Source: Lactobacillaceae bacterium
GTDB lineage: Bacteria > Bacillota > Bacilli > Lactobacillales > Lactobacillaceae
DNA length: 64,000 nucleotides
Assembly (NCBI GenBank): GCA_031289015.1
Contig: JAITQG010000049.1
Span: 1-64,000 of the forward strand
Direction of reading: 5' to 3'
Made by a program: the position numbers and the translations under genes. This document shows, in pieces, positions 9,647 to 18,208 of this stretch. The notes below the pieces were generated by a model. That model saw only the letters and a list, made by a program, of their open reading frames with translations. It was not told where the DNA came from and did no database searches. The number at the start of each line of letters is the position of its first letter. Within the stretch, counting starts at the first letter, position 1.

Positions 9647-10579
9647 ATGTGCACGAGTTTACAAATGTGGTCAGCGAATCAACAGTTGTTGTTTGCCCGC
9701 ACGATGGATTGGCATGAATTTGAGCATCAGGCTTTGTATGTGCCAAGGGCTTATGCTTGGCAAAGTGTGTATGATCAACAAGCACATCAAAATCAATATG
9801 CGATTTTAGGCGTGGGCCGGCCTGATCGGTATGCTCACGTCGATATTTCTGACGGCATCAATGAGCATGGCTTGGCGGTGCAAAAATTAACGTATTCGAA
9901 CAAATCTGAGTATCAGTTAAAACCTGATGCAACTAAAACCAATTTGGCACCGTTTGAATTGGTCTTGTGGTTATTGGGGAATTATCGTTCTGTGGTTGAT
10001 GTGGTGGCCCATTTGACGGAAATTCAATTGATGGCAGATGAAATTGCTGCGGTGCAATATGGGCGCATGGATTTGCATTTTGCATTGACGGATGAAACCG
10101 GGCGGATGATTAATCTTGAACCGGTAAATGGCGAGTTACAGGTTGTTGAAAATTTCGTTGGGGTGGTGACGAATGCGCCTAATTTTGACCGTGAAGTTAA
10201 CAAGTTGGCGGACTATCTTGACGTTGCTGATTTAGAGGCACTACCGGTAAATAAAATTTCGACTGGCAACTTTAACGGTAAGAAAGTTTTTCCGGGTAGT
10301 TATACACCTTCTAATCGGTTTATTCGGGCTACTGTGCTAAAAGAACGGGCCGTGTTGCCGGTTGATGAGGCAGATGATGTGGTGGAGGTTTGGCATATTT
10401 TGAATAGCGTTACGGTGCCTAAGAGTATTGATCGTTCTACGACTTATACGGTTTATCGTAGTGCGGTGGGGGTACATTCGCGGACTTTGTATTATCAACC
10501 TTATGCTGATTTTTCGTTGCGGCAGTTTCAATTTGATGCTAAATTGCTGGGGATGAATGAGTTGGTTGTTTTGGGGTGA
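9647..10579 (+). CDS. Choloylglycine hydrolase family protein (bile-salt or penicillin-V-amidase type)
   Basis: 310 residues, ATG after GAGGT. After Met removal Cys2 would be the N-terminal nucleophile (MCTSLQMW). Other expected active-site positions are present: FARTMDWHEFE (Arg and Asp near residues 18-21), VVTNAPNFDRE (Asn) and SNRFIRA (Arg). The family cleaves amide bonds, either in conjugated bile salts or in penicillin V and N-acyl homoserine lactones. Sequence alone does not tell me which. The segment GINEHGLAVQKL differs from typical bile-salt hydrolases, so a penicillin-acylase-like or unknown amide substrate is possible. No signal peptide. Single gene. Confidence 0.85.
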   Translation: MCTSLQMWSANQQLLFARTMDWHEFEHQALYVPRAYAWQSVYDQQAHQNQYAILGVGRPDRYAHVDISDGINEHGLAVQKLTYSNKSEYQLKPDATKTNLAPFELVLWLLGNYRSVVDVVAHLTEIQLMADEIAAVQYGRMDLHFALTDETGRMINLEPVNGELQVVENFVGVVTNAPNFDREVNKLADYLDVADLEALPVNKISTGNFNGKKVFPGSYTPSNRFIRATVLKERAVLPVDEADDVVEVWHILNSVTVPKSIDRSTTYTVYRSAVGVHSRTLYYQPYADFSLRQFQFDAKLLGMNELVVLG

Positions 10580-10712
10580 GGGTTTTTGTTGTCCCTTTCC
10601 CAACCAAATTTCAAAACAATTTGACGCTGCAAGCGGCAACCAGCAGAACCCATCCAACAAAGGGAAAACCCTAAACAAATCAATAGAACTAAATCTAAAA
10701 TTGCAATATACT
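10571..10712 (+). promoter_or_regulatory. Leader of the ABC exporter operon with competing hairpins
   Basis: Two mutually exclusive foldings are visible. TTGGG (10571-10575) and GGG (10580-10582) can pair with CCC (10593-10595) and CCCAA (10599-10603). Alternatively AGGGTTTT (10579-10586) and CCCTTT (10593-10598) pair with 10659-10672. A candidate -10 TATACT is at 10707-10712, so the fold may belong to the upstream transcript or may simply be chance. Low certainty. Confidence 0.3.
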
Positions 10713-10738
10713 AAAGAAAACAGAAACGAGGAGCCCAG

Positions 10739-12484
10739 ATGTTTCGAATCGGTCGTAAATACCTCCAACCCGGTGCAGTCATTCTCGCCGTCTTGTTCTT
10801 AGTCGTGCAAGTCGCCGCCGACCTATCACTGCCAACCATCACCAGTGATATCATCAACAACGGTATTGCCAAACAAGATTTGACTTATATCTGGCACATG
10901 GGTGGCATTATGTTAGCCGTCGCCATTGCCGGGATTACTGGCGCGGTCATCAATGTCTATTTTGCGTCAACTCAAAGTCAACGGCTGGGCATGAAACTGC
11001 GCTCAGCTTTATTTGAAAAGGTCACTGATATGGATGTCAGTGCCGTTGATAAATTCGGTAATGCCACACTGATTACGCGGACGACCAATGACGTTACCCA
11101 ACTCCAAAACGTGTTTCAAACAGCCCTCCGAATGATGCTAATGTCGCCGATTATGCTGGTTGGGGCGATGATTATGTCCGTCAAACTCGACGGCCGTTTA
11201 ATGCTGGTCTTTGCCTTTGCTTTGCCACTACTAGGGATTGCCGTGTTGATTAACATGTTGATTTCGATTCCGCGGTTTAAAGTTATGCAGACCAAGGTTG
11301 ATAAAATTAATTTGATTTTCCAACAAGGTTTGACTGGGGTGCGTGTGATTCGGGCGTTTAATCGGGATGCCTATGAGACTGATAAGTTTTCAGCTGCTAA
11401 TCGGGATTTGACCCATACAGCCCGGATTGTCTTTACGACCGTGGCCATGATGATGCCCATTATGACCGTTATTCTGTCATTTACGAACGTCGGAATCATT
11501 TGGTTTGGGGCTAAATTGATTGGCCAAGGCGTTATGCCAGTTGGTAATTTAGTGGCTTTTTTGACGTATGCGACCCAAATTTTGATGAGCTTTGTGCAAC
11601 TTTCGATGGTGATTGTCTTAATTCCGCGTGCCCAAGCTTCAGCCGATCGGATTAATGCCGTGATGGATGAAAAAACTGGGATTAATGATGCGGACCAAAC
11701 TATTGCGATTCCGACAGCACCAATTTCCCTCGCGTTTGACCATGTTGGTTACCGCTTTGGAGATGCTAAACGCATGGCGCTCCAAGATGTCTCGTTTACG
11801 GCTACAGCTGGCTCGACGTTGGCCATTGTGGGTGGGACAGGTTCGGGTAAATCAACGTTTGTGAATTTGATTCCGCGCCTAGTTGATGCGTCTGAAGGTA
11901 CAATCTACATCAATGGCGTTGATGCTAAACAAGTTAGCCAACATGATTTGCATGCCGATATTGCGATTACCCAACAAAAGGCCGTGTTGTTCACTGGAAC
12001 TGTGCGCTCCAATCTATTGTTTGGTGAGCCTGATGCCACTGATGATCAGCTTTGGGAGGCCCTAGAAATTGCGCAAGCGGCTGACTTTGTGCGCGAACAG
12101 GGTGGCTTGGATATGGAAGTGCAACAAGATGGCGCTAATTTCTCCGGTGGCCAACGACAACGTCTGGCTATTGCACGGACGCTCATCAAACAAGCCAATG
12201 TGTATGTGTTTGATGATTCATTTTCGGCCTTAGACTTTGCGACTGATGCCCGGTTACGAACAGCGATTAATCAGAGTCCGCGGTTTAAAGATGCGATTAA
12301 GGTGATTATCGCCCAACGCGTTTCGACGGTTATGGAAGCTGATCAAATTTTGGTCGTGGACAACGGGCGCATGGTCGGGCTTGGTGATCATCGGACGTTG
12401 GCTAAAAACTGCCCAGCTTATCAAGAAATCGTTGAAAGTCAATTATCGGCGGCTGATTTAAAGGAGGTGGGGCTTCATGCGTAA
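10739..12484 (+). CDS. Heterodimeric ABC exporter, subunit with degenerate catalytic site (LmrC/BmrC-like)
   Basis: 581 residues: six-helix type-IV exporter transmembrane domain (residues ~1-300) then a nucleotide-binding domain. Walker A is GGTGSGKST (~364), signature FSGGQ (~468). The Walker B is VYVFDDSFSALD: the catalytic glutamate is replaced by aspartate. In characterised heterodimeric multidrug exporters such as LmrCD, one partner has this Asp and the other the normal Glu, so this is expected for the pair rather than a defect. Probably exports drugs or amphiphiles; substrate not readable from sequence. The gene overlaps the partner gene by 8 bases. Confidence 0.88.
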   Translation: MFRIGRKYLQPGAVILAVLFLVVQVAADLSLPTITSDIINNGIAKQDLTYIWHMGGIMLAVAIAGITGAVINVYFASTQSQRLGMKLRSALFEKVTDMDVSAVDKFGNATLITRTTNDVTQLQNVFQTALRMMLMSPIMLVGAMIMSVKLDGRLMLVFAFALPLLGIAVLINMLISIPRFKVMQTKVDKINLIFQQGLTGVRVIRAFNRDAYETDKFSAANRDLTHTARIVFTTVAMMMPIMTVILSFTNVGIIWFGAKLIGQGVMPVGNLVAFLTYATQILMSFVQLSMVIVLIPRAQASADRINAVMDEKTGINDADQTIAIPTAPISLAFDHVGYRFGDAKRMALQDVSFTATAGSTLAIVGGTGSGKSTFVNLIPRLVDASEGTIYINGVDAKQVSQHDLHADIAITQQKAVLFTGTVRSNLLFGEPDATDDQLWEALEIAQAADFVREQGGLDMEVQQDGANFSGGQRQRLAIARTLIKQANVYVFDDSFSALDFATDARLRTAINQSPRFKDAIKVIIAQRVSTVMEADQILVVDNGRMVGLGDHRTLAKNCPAYQEIVESQLSAADLKEVGLHA

Positions 12485-14306
12485 TTATGCACAAGGTGGC
12501 CGTGGTGGTGGACCACGGTTTGCGCGCCCAACCGAAAAGGCACATGATTTCTGGCCAACTGTGATTCGCCTATTTAAATACATGCGGCGGGATAAATGGG
12601 GCGTTGTGATTTCGATTATCATTGCGGCTGTGTCCGTGATTTTATCGGTGCGTGCGCCCAAGATTTTGGGGCAGGCGACGACGATTATTTTTGATGGGGT
12701 GCTGGATGCTAAGAAAACTCACCACATTCAAATTGACATGCCGGCCGTGGAAAAAGTTTTGCTGACGGTGGGAATTATATACGCTATTAGTGCGCTCTTT
12801 AGTGTGACGCAACAATGGATTATGACTAAAATCGCCCAACGCACGGTGTACCAACTCCGCCAAGAGTTTAAGGCGAAGATGACGCGCTTGCCGATTGCTT
12901 ATTATGATAGTCATTCGAACGGGGACGTGATGTCGCGGTTGGTTAATGACATGGATAATATTTCGAGCACCTTGAACACAGCGATGATTCAAATTTTGAC
13001 ATCGGCGCTGACGTTTGTGGGTGTGAGTTATTTCATGTTGACGATTAGCTGGGAATTGGCGTTGGTGGCATTTATTTCTGTGCCACTGAGTGTGGGCTTT
13101 GTGCGGTTGATTGCCCCCAAAGCGCAACGCTACTTTATGCGCCAACAGACGATGCTGGGCTTGTTGAATGATCAAATCGAAGAGACGTTTGCCGGCCATA
13201 CCGTGGTCAAGACGTTTAACCAAGAAGCACCGATGATTGAACGGTTTGATAAGCGCAATGCCGACTATTACAAAGCTGCTTGGAAGGCTCAATTTGTGTC
13301 GACGCTGGTTTTCCCAACGATGCGCTTCGTTAATAATTTGGACTATTTGGCCATGGCCGTGATTGGTGGGTTAAAGGTGGCAACGGGCTCGATTAATTTG
13401 GGTGATGTCCAAGCCATGTTGCAATATACTAACCAATTTAGCCAACCGATTACCCAAATTGCCAACCTGTCGAATACGATTCAGGCAACCGTGGCTTCGG
13501 CGGAACGGATTTTTGAAGTCTTGGACGCTGATGAAATGGTGGATACCACTGGGATGCCGGATATTCAAACGGCTGACATCATTTCCTTTGATCAAGTGTC
13601 ATTCCAATATGTGCCCGATCAACCATTGATGGCCGACTACAGTTTGAGTGTGGAACCGGGTCAGATGGTCGCGTTAGTGGGGCCAACCGGGGCGGGTAAG
13701 TCGACAGTGATTAATCTGCTCGAGCGGTTCTATGATACCAATGGCGGGGCGATTCGCTTTCATGGCCGGGATACGCGTAATTTGAGCCGGTCAGAACTGC
13801 GTGAACACTTTGCCATGGTGTTGCAAGACACTTGGTTGTTCACGGGAACGATTCGCGAAAATATTCGCTATGGTAAATTAGACGCGAGTGATGCTGATGT
13901 GGAAAATGCTGCTAAGATGGCGTATGCAGATGAATTTATTCATACGCTCCCTGAAGGTTATGACACGATTTTAAATGAAAGTGCCAGCAATATTTCACAA
14001 GGCCAACGCCAATTGTTGACGATTGCACGGGCCTTCTTGGCTGATCCGGAAGTCTTGATTTTGGATGAAGCGACTAGTTCTGTTGATACGCGGACTGAGC
14101 AACAAATTCAAACCGCGATGGGGAATTTGTTGAATGGACGGACGAGTTTCGTCGTCGCGCACCGGCTGTCAACGATTCGCAATGCCGACCAAATTTTGGT
14201 GATGCAACACGGAGCCATTGTTGAAAATGGCACCCATGATTCATTGCTAGCAAGTGGTGGCGTGTATGCGGATTTGTATAATTCGCAGTTTGCGTCCTCG
14301 TTATAA
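12477..14306 (+). CDS. Heterodimeric ABC exporter, catalytic subunit (LmrD/BmrD-like)
   Basis: 609 residues. A basic, Gly-rich N-terminal extension (GGRGGGPRFARP) precedes the transmembrane domain, a feature common in the LmrD-type partner. The nucleotide-binding domain has Walker A GPTGAGKST (~401), Q-loop LQDTWLF, signature ISQGQ (~505, Ser-Gln in place of the usual Ser-Gly) and Walker B LILDEATSSVD with the catalytic Glu. It pairs with the preceding gene, which has Asp there. The start lies inside the end of the upstream gene behind a perfect AAGGAGGTGG site, pointing to coupled, equimolar synthesis. Confidence 0.9.
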   Translation: MRNYAQGGRGGGPRFARPTEKAHDFWPTVIRLFKYMRRDKWGVVISIIIAAVSVILSVRAPKILGQATTIIFDGVLDAKKTHHIQIDMPAVEKVLLTVGIIYAISALFSVTQQWIMTKIAQRTVYQLRQEFKAKMTRLPIAYYDSHSNGDVMSRLVNDMDNISSTLNTAMIQILTSALTFVGVSYFMLTISWELALVAFISVPLSVGFVRLIAPKAQRYFMRQQTMLGLLNDQIEETFAGHTVVKTFNQEAPMIERFDKRNADYYKAAWKAQFVSTLVFPTMRFVNNLDYLAMAVIGGLKVATGSINLGDVQAMLQYTNQFSQPITQIANLSNTIQATVASAERIFEVLDADEMVDTTGMPDIQTADIISFDQVSFQYVPDQPLMADYSLSVEPGQMVALVGPTGAGKSTVINLLERFYDTNGGAIRFHGRDTRNLSRSELREHFAMVLQDTWLFTGTIRENIRYGKLDASDADVENAAKMAYADEFIHTLPEGYDTILNESASNISQGQRQLLTIARAFLADPEVLILDEATSSVDTRTEQQIQTAMGNLLNGRTSFVVAHRLSTIRNADQILVMQHGAIVENGTHDSLLASGGVYADLYNSQFASSL

Positions 14307-14318
14307 ATAAATTGTATG

Positions 14319-14355
14319 AAGCCAATTGGACTTAAAGGTCGGATTGGCTTTTTTA
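14319..14355 (+). terminator. Intrinsic terminator after the ABC exporter genes
   Basis: AAGCCAAT pairs with ATTGGCTT, extended by GGAC/GTC, and is followed by TTTTTT. Confidence 0.85.
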
Positions 14356-14369
14356 GTATAAACGAGGCT

Positions 14370-14454
14370 GAGAAGTATAAAAATATGTGTTGTTATATAA
14401 AACAAAGCGAGAAGTATAAAAATAAAGATAGTTATATAAAAAAGATGCTATACT
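14370..14454 (+). promoter_or_regulatory. Promoter region with two 39-bp direct repeats
   Basis: GAGAAGTATAAAAAT occurs at 14370-14384 and 14409-14423, and GTTATATAAAA at 14392-14402 and 14431-14441, so a composite unit repeats with a period of 39 bp. An extended -10, TGCTATACT (14446-14454), follows immediately, and no normal -35 is present. Repeats in this place look like activator or autoregulator binding sites for the downstream ATPase gene. Confidence 0.5.
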
Positions 14455-14495
14455 ATAAAAGAAGCTAACACGCATAAATTAAAGGGGGGACCAAG

Positions 14496-15611
14496 ATGAA
14501 TAATATCGATGAACAAATTACCAATCCGTTCACTGCTTCATTTGGAAGGAAGCCATTGAAAACTGTGGGCCGTGATTTTTTGATCAGTGAAGTCGTTTCA
14601 GTATTGGGTAACTGGAACAGTGAATGGCGCAGTACAATCATCACCGGTGTACGGGGCTCTGGTAAAACAACGGCCTTGATGACATTGCGGGATATTTTTA
14701 GAGACAAGGGCATCATCACAGTTAGTACGACGGCGAATGAAGAAAATATGCTTGAAGATATTGTGCTGGGGCTGCAACGAGGCATATCTGCTAGTTCGCT
14801 AACTTTGAAGGACGCTGAAATCAACCTAGGTGTTTTCAAAATTGGAATTGGCGAAAAAGAAATTGCAAAGACATTTAAATATCAAATTCAAGATTTATTA
14901 GCGAATGTCCATGCTGATGAGACACCAGTCGTCTTTATCATTGATGAAATCAACAATTCGGCGGCGTTGCGGGTGTTTACAACTGCGTATCAAGCGTGGC
15001 TACAAGAAGGCTATAAAGTCATGTTTCTGGGTGCGGGTTTGCCTTGGGAAATTGAACCTGTTTTGAAGGGCAAAATTACATCATTTTTACAACGCTCACA
15101 ACTGGAATTACTGGTGCCTTTGAATGAATGCGAAGTGGCAAAGGATTTTATTGGTGCATTTGAGGACTCAGGTAAGGTTATTCCTGATAAAATTGCCCAA
15201 GATGCGGCAGAGCTTACGATGGGCTATCCCTATATGTTTCAATTAATTGGTTCTAAAATGTGGGAACTAACCTTGCCTAATCAGGTGGTGACAGCATTTG
15301 ATCTCCATTTAGCCGCCGCTTATGCCAAGGCTATGATGTTTAAAAATGTGTACGCGCTCCTCATCCCTGAATTAAGTGAATTTGACAATGTATTCTTGAC
15401 TGAAATGAGTGTTGATGAGGGCTGGACCCTGATGAGCATGTTGCGCGAACGGACCGGCAAGGAAATTAATTATCTCTCAAATTACCGTCAACGGTTACTC
15501 GCTTTGGGCCTTATTGTGGGTGGTGAACGGGGCCGAGTCCGGTTGGCTTTACCGTTTTTACGTGAATTTATGTTGGAGCGCTTCGTTTATACGCATGAGG
15601 TTTGGGATTGA
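14496..15611 (+). CDS. AAA/STAND-type P-loop ATPase of unknown role
   Basis: 371 residues, ATG after AAGGGGGGG. The P-loop GVRGSGKTT is near residue 51 and Walker B VVFIIDEI near residue 148; MFLGAGLPWEI may hold a sensor residue. The C-terminal third (from ~residue 270) has a helical pattern like a winged-helix domain (LLALGLIVGGERGRVRLALPFLREF). The layout resembles ORC1/Cdc6-like or archaeal-type ATPases common as orphan genes in lactic acid bacteria. It lies between the ABC exporter and the phase-variable methyltransferase, has its own repeat-containing promoter and is 131 bases from the methyltransferase. Whether it belongs functionally to that cassette is open. Confidence 0.6.
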   Translation: MNNIDEQITNPFTASFGRKPLKTVGRDFLISEVVSVLGNWNSEWRSTIITGVRGSGKTTALMTLRDIFRDKGIITVSTTANEENMLEDIVLGLQRGISASSLTLKDAEINLGVFKIGIGEKEIAKTFKYQIQDLLANVHADETPVVFIIDEINNSAALRVFTTAYQAWLQEGYKVMFLGAGLPWEIEPVLKGKITSFLQRSQLELLVPLNECEVAKDFIGAFEDSGKVIPDKIAQDAAELTMGYPYMFQLIGSKMWELTLPNQVVTAFDLHLAAAYAKAMMFKNVYALLIPELSEFDNVFLTEMSVDEGWTLMSMLRERTGKEINYLSNYRQRLLALGLIVGGERGRVRLALPFLREFMLERFVYTHEVWD

Positions 15612-15678
15612 AAATTTTTTATAGAGTTTTGTGGTTAAACATATAAATTGAATTACTTGGACAGAACAAGCGTGGTAC

Positions 15679-15741
15679 TTGATCATATAGTAAATCTGAT
15701 CAACAATTAAGATCCATATTGACTTAGCAAAGGATCTTAAT
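15679..15741 (+). promoter_or_regulatory. Two GATC-bearing inverted repeats in front of the methyltransferase gene
   Basis: Four GATC sites lie within 56 bases (15681, 15698, 15711, 15733). TTGATCA (15679-15685) and TGATCAA (15697-15703) form a perfect dyad around TATAGT, a candidate -10. ATTAAGATCC (15706-15715) and GGATCTTAAT (15732-15741) form a perfect 10-bp dyad whose right arm contains the weak ribosome binding site AGGAT. In RNA this hairpin would hide that site. Methylation-sensitive autoregulation is an inference. Confidence 0.55.
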
Positions 15742-15742
15742 C

Positions 15743-16666
15743 ATGCTTAACCAACCAACCAACCAACCAACCAACCAACCAACCAACCAACCAACCAACC
15801 AACCAACCAACCAACCAACCAACGGATTATGTAAACTAGCTCCTTTTTTGAAGTGGGCTGGTGGTAAAAGGCAACTCCTACCTGAATTGGCGAAATATGT
15901 TCCTGACACGTATGGGACTTATTTTGAGCCATTTCTGGGTGGAGGGGCCTTTTTATTGTCGGCTGAATTAGGGCTGTCAGGCAAGGCAGTGGTCAATGAT
16001 TTTAATCCGGAATTGATCAACGCTTGGAAAATGGTCAAAACCCAGCCTAAAAAATTGATTGCGCAATTGGAAATCTTTAAGCAGGCGAATTCTAAGGAGT
16101 TCTATCTTGAGTTGCGCGGATGGGATCGTAGTGTTGAAGGGGTGGAAAGTCATACCCAAATCGAGCGGGCGGCGCGGTTTATTATGATGAACAAAACGGG
16201 CTTTAATGGCCTGTGGCGGGTTAACAAAGCGGGCCAAAATAATGTGCCGTATGGTTCGTATGCGAATCCTAAAATCTTTGACGCGGACAATATTTTGCAT
16301 GTCTCGCAATTTTTGAAGGCCCATCAGGTTGAATTTAAAGTTGGTGATTTTGCCAAGGCGGTAAAAAAGGCCGATACTGGCGACTTTGTGTATTTTGATC
16401 CACCATATATTCCAATTTCTACCACGGCGAGCTTTACGAGTTATTCAAGTGAATTTGGGCTTGCAGAACAAGTGAAGTTACGCGACACTTTCAAAGCGCT
16501 GAAAGACCGTGGGGTAAAGGTGCTTTTGTCGAATTCTGACGTACCAATGATTCATGAGTTGTACGCAGAAATTGGCACCATTGAGCAGATTCAAGTGCAT
16601 CGCGCAATCGCAGCTAACGCCAAAAGTCGAACTAAAGTTGGCGAAGTTTTGATAAGGAGTTGGTAG
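15743..16666 (+). CDS. Phase-variable D12-class adenine DNA methyltransferase (Dam/DpnM-like)
   Basis: 307 residues in the present (ON) frame. Residues 3-27 are six copies of Asn-Gln-Pro-Thr plus Asn, encoded by the AACC tract. The enzyme proper starts at [17 protein letters not shown] (S-adenosylmethionine motif X), followed by EPFLGGGAF (motif I), [24 protein letters not shown] with [10 protein letters not shown], and the catalytic DPPY (motif IV, Asp near residue 219). This order and the GFNGLxRxN block place it in the D12 group with Dam and DpnM, many of which methylate GATC; the target here is not proven. The start is the ATG at 15743 with a weak AGGAT site 8 bases upstream. It is followed after 2 bases by a nuclease-like gene. 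Confidence 0.85.
15749..15823 (+). repeat. Tetranucleotide tract (AACC)18 + AAC inside the methyltransferase reading frame
   Basis: Eighteen perfect AACC units (15749-15820) followed by AAC. The tract begins two codons after the ATG. Because the unit is 4 bases, gain or loss of one unit shifts the frame. All three frames encode the same Asn-Gln-Pro-Thr cycle across the tract, but only one enters the enzyme. The other two reach TAG (frame ACG GAT TAT GTA AAC TAG) or TAA (frame CGG ATT ATG TAA) within six codons. Confidence 0.95.
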
Positions 16667-16668
16667 TT

Positions 16669-18039
16669 ATGACATTGTCTGAACGAAATCGTAAGGCAGA
16701 TCGGCAATGGCAATTGTTGTTTGACGAGCTTAATATCACGGGCGCTTTAGATTTAAAGCCCAGCTATGAAATAACCGCCAATAAAATTAATGAAATCAGT
16801 CAAAGCAAGTACGTCGCAAAATTTGGTGAAAACGCGGCTGATGCACGAAATATTTTGAAGTTTGATTTTTCTGTCGACTTACCAGATGTATTTAAACAAA
16901 ATAAGCTGGCCATTTTTCCGATTGGGCATGATACCTATAAAATTTCGGATTACAAAATGTATCAAAAACTGAAATATGAGGATGAAATTGTTAATGCCTT
17001 TGACATTCCAAATTGGATTGTCGGCTTGGATAAATACAATGTTACCAGCGAAGTAAAGGCGCAGGCCGTGGCGGATATTTCTGGGATGATCAACCATATC
17101 CTTGAAGCTGACAGTGACGTGGTCGAAAGCCTGGCTGGTAAGGTCGGAACGGGTGTATTGGGCCCATTTAATATCAACACTGAATCACATGGCAATGTGG
17201 CTTTGAATATCGATGGCTGGCAATCAGAAATTGATGGCATTTATGAAACTGCAGACAAGGCGCTGATTGTAGAAGCTAAGTTAAAAGCGCCCCAAGATTT
17301 CAATATTCGCCAACTCTATATTCCGATGTTGATTTATCAAAACCTGCTGAAAGAACGCGGGATGCAAAAAGAAATTTTATGTGCATATTTCATCTATACC
17401 AATGAAACGTATATTTTCAACGTTTATCGTTTTCAAGATATTAATTATTACAATTCACTGCAACTTGTTAAAACCTACCATTTTAAAATTGGTCAAACTG
17501 ACTACTTTAGACTGGCTGATTTAGCGCAATTAGTCCGAGAAGTAAAGTGCGAGCCGGAGCCGAATATACCATTTCCACAAGCAAACAACATGTATTTGAC
17601 GAATGAACTAGCAGAATCTATGCAAAATGACATGATTCAACGTGACGATGATACGCCGATAGCCAGTGGTACATGGGAAGCTTTTCAAGAAGTGACGAAG
17701 TATGACTACGATAAGCGCCAGTCAGATTATTACTACAATTTTTTGTGCTATCTAGGCTTTGCACATAAAACCGATACATTTACGTTGTCTAATACAGGGC
17801 GTCAATTTGTCGAAGCACATGGCGGAAGCAAGTATCGATTATTAGCAGAGGCAATGCTGAAGTTGCCACTCTATCACGATGTTTTGGAGTTATATTTTTC
17901 TGAACACCAGCTTAGTATTAAGCAAATTGTTGATATCATTGCTAAACAACGGTCGGACGTAACTGGCTCGACATTGCCAAGACGCGCAAGTTCAGTGAAG
18001 TCACAGGTTGAATTTTTAATTAGTAACCTAGATAAATAA
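16669..18039 (+). CDS. Putative PD-(D/E)XK restriction endonuclease paired with the methyltransferase
   Basis: 456 residues from the ATG at 16669, which has AAGGAG at 16654-16659; an in-frame TTG at 16660 is less likely. I do not recognise the family by name. A PD-(D/E)XK nuclease core is visible as SEIDGIYE (Asp189), then LIVEAKLK (Glu202 and Lys204), flanked by a predicted strand and the helix-rich IRQLYIPMLIYQNLL. The C-terminal part (after ~residue 330) contains ASGTWEAFQEVTKYDYDKRQSDYYYNFLCYLGF and looks helical, possibly winged-helix. The gene starts 2 bases after the methyltransferase stop, the usual arrangement of a type II restriction-modification pair. It is far longer than DpnII/MboI enzymes. 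A methylation-dependent nuclease is an alternative. Confidence 0.6.
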   Translation: MTLSERNRKADRQWQLLFDELNITGALDLKPSYEITANKINEISQSKYVAKFGENAADARNILKFDFSVDLPDVFKQNKLAIFPIGHDTYKISDYKMYQKLKYEDEIVNAFDIPNWIVGLDKYNVTSEVKAQAVADISGMINHILEADSDVVESLAGKVGTGVLGPFNINTESHGNVALNIDGWQSEIDGIYETADKALIVEAKLKAPQDFNIRQLYIPMLIYQNLLKERGMQKEILCAYFIYTNETYIFNVYRFQDINYYNSLQLVKTYHFKIGQTDYFRLADLAQLVREVKCEPEPNIPFPQANNMYLTNELAESMQNDMIQRDDDTPIASGTWEAFQEVTKYDYDKRQSDYYYNFLCYLGFAHKTDTFTLSNTGRQFVEAHGGSKYRLLAEAMLKLPLYHDVLELYFSEHQLSIKQIVDIIAKQRSDVTGSTLPRRASSVKSQVEFLISNLDK

Positions 18040-18208
18040 TTCAGTTGAGGATATAGACTATGTTATTGTTCCCAGGAGTCTAATATATATTCAAAATGTA
18101 GCCAAAATAGATAAGGCTTATTGATGACGAAACATATCTCGTTAATATTGACACCAAACTAGTCGCTTGTTATTCTGTAATTACTGAATACAACGCCCAG
18201 CGTTGTAT

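Noticed and set aside
10739..12484. Inactivated ABC transporter because of Asp in place of the Walker B Glu
   Set aside because: This is the standard asymmetric site of heterodimeric exporters, and the partner gene has the Glu.
15747..15932. Long minus-strand open frames coding Leu-Val-Gly-Trp repeats across the AACC tract
   Set aside because: They are the mirror of the tetranucleotide repeat; any 4-base repeat keeps all frames open. The + strand frame leads into a recognisable methyltransferase.
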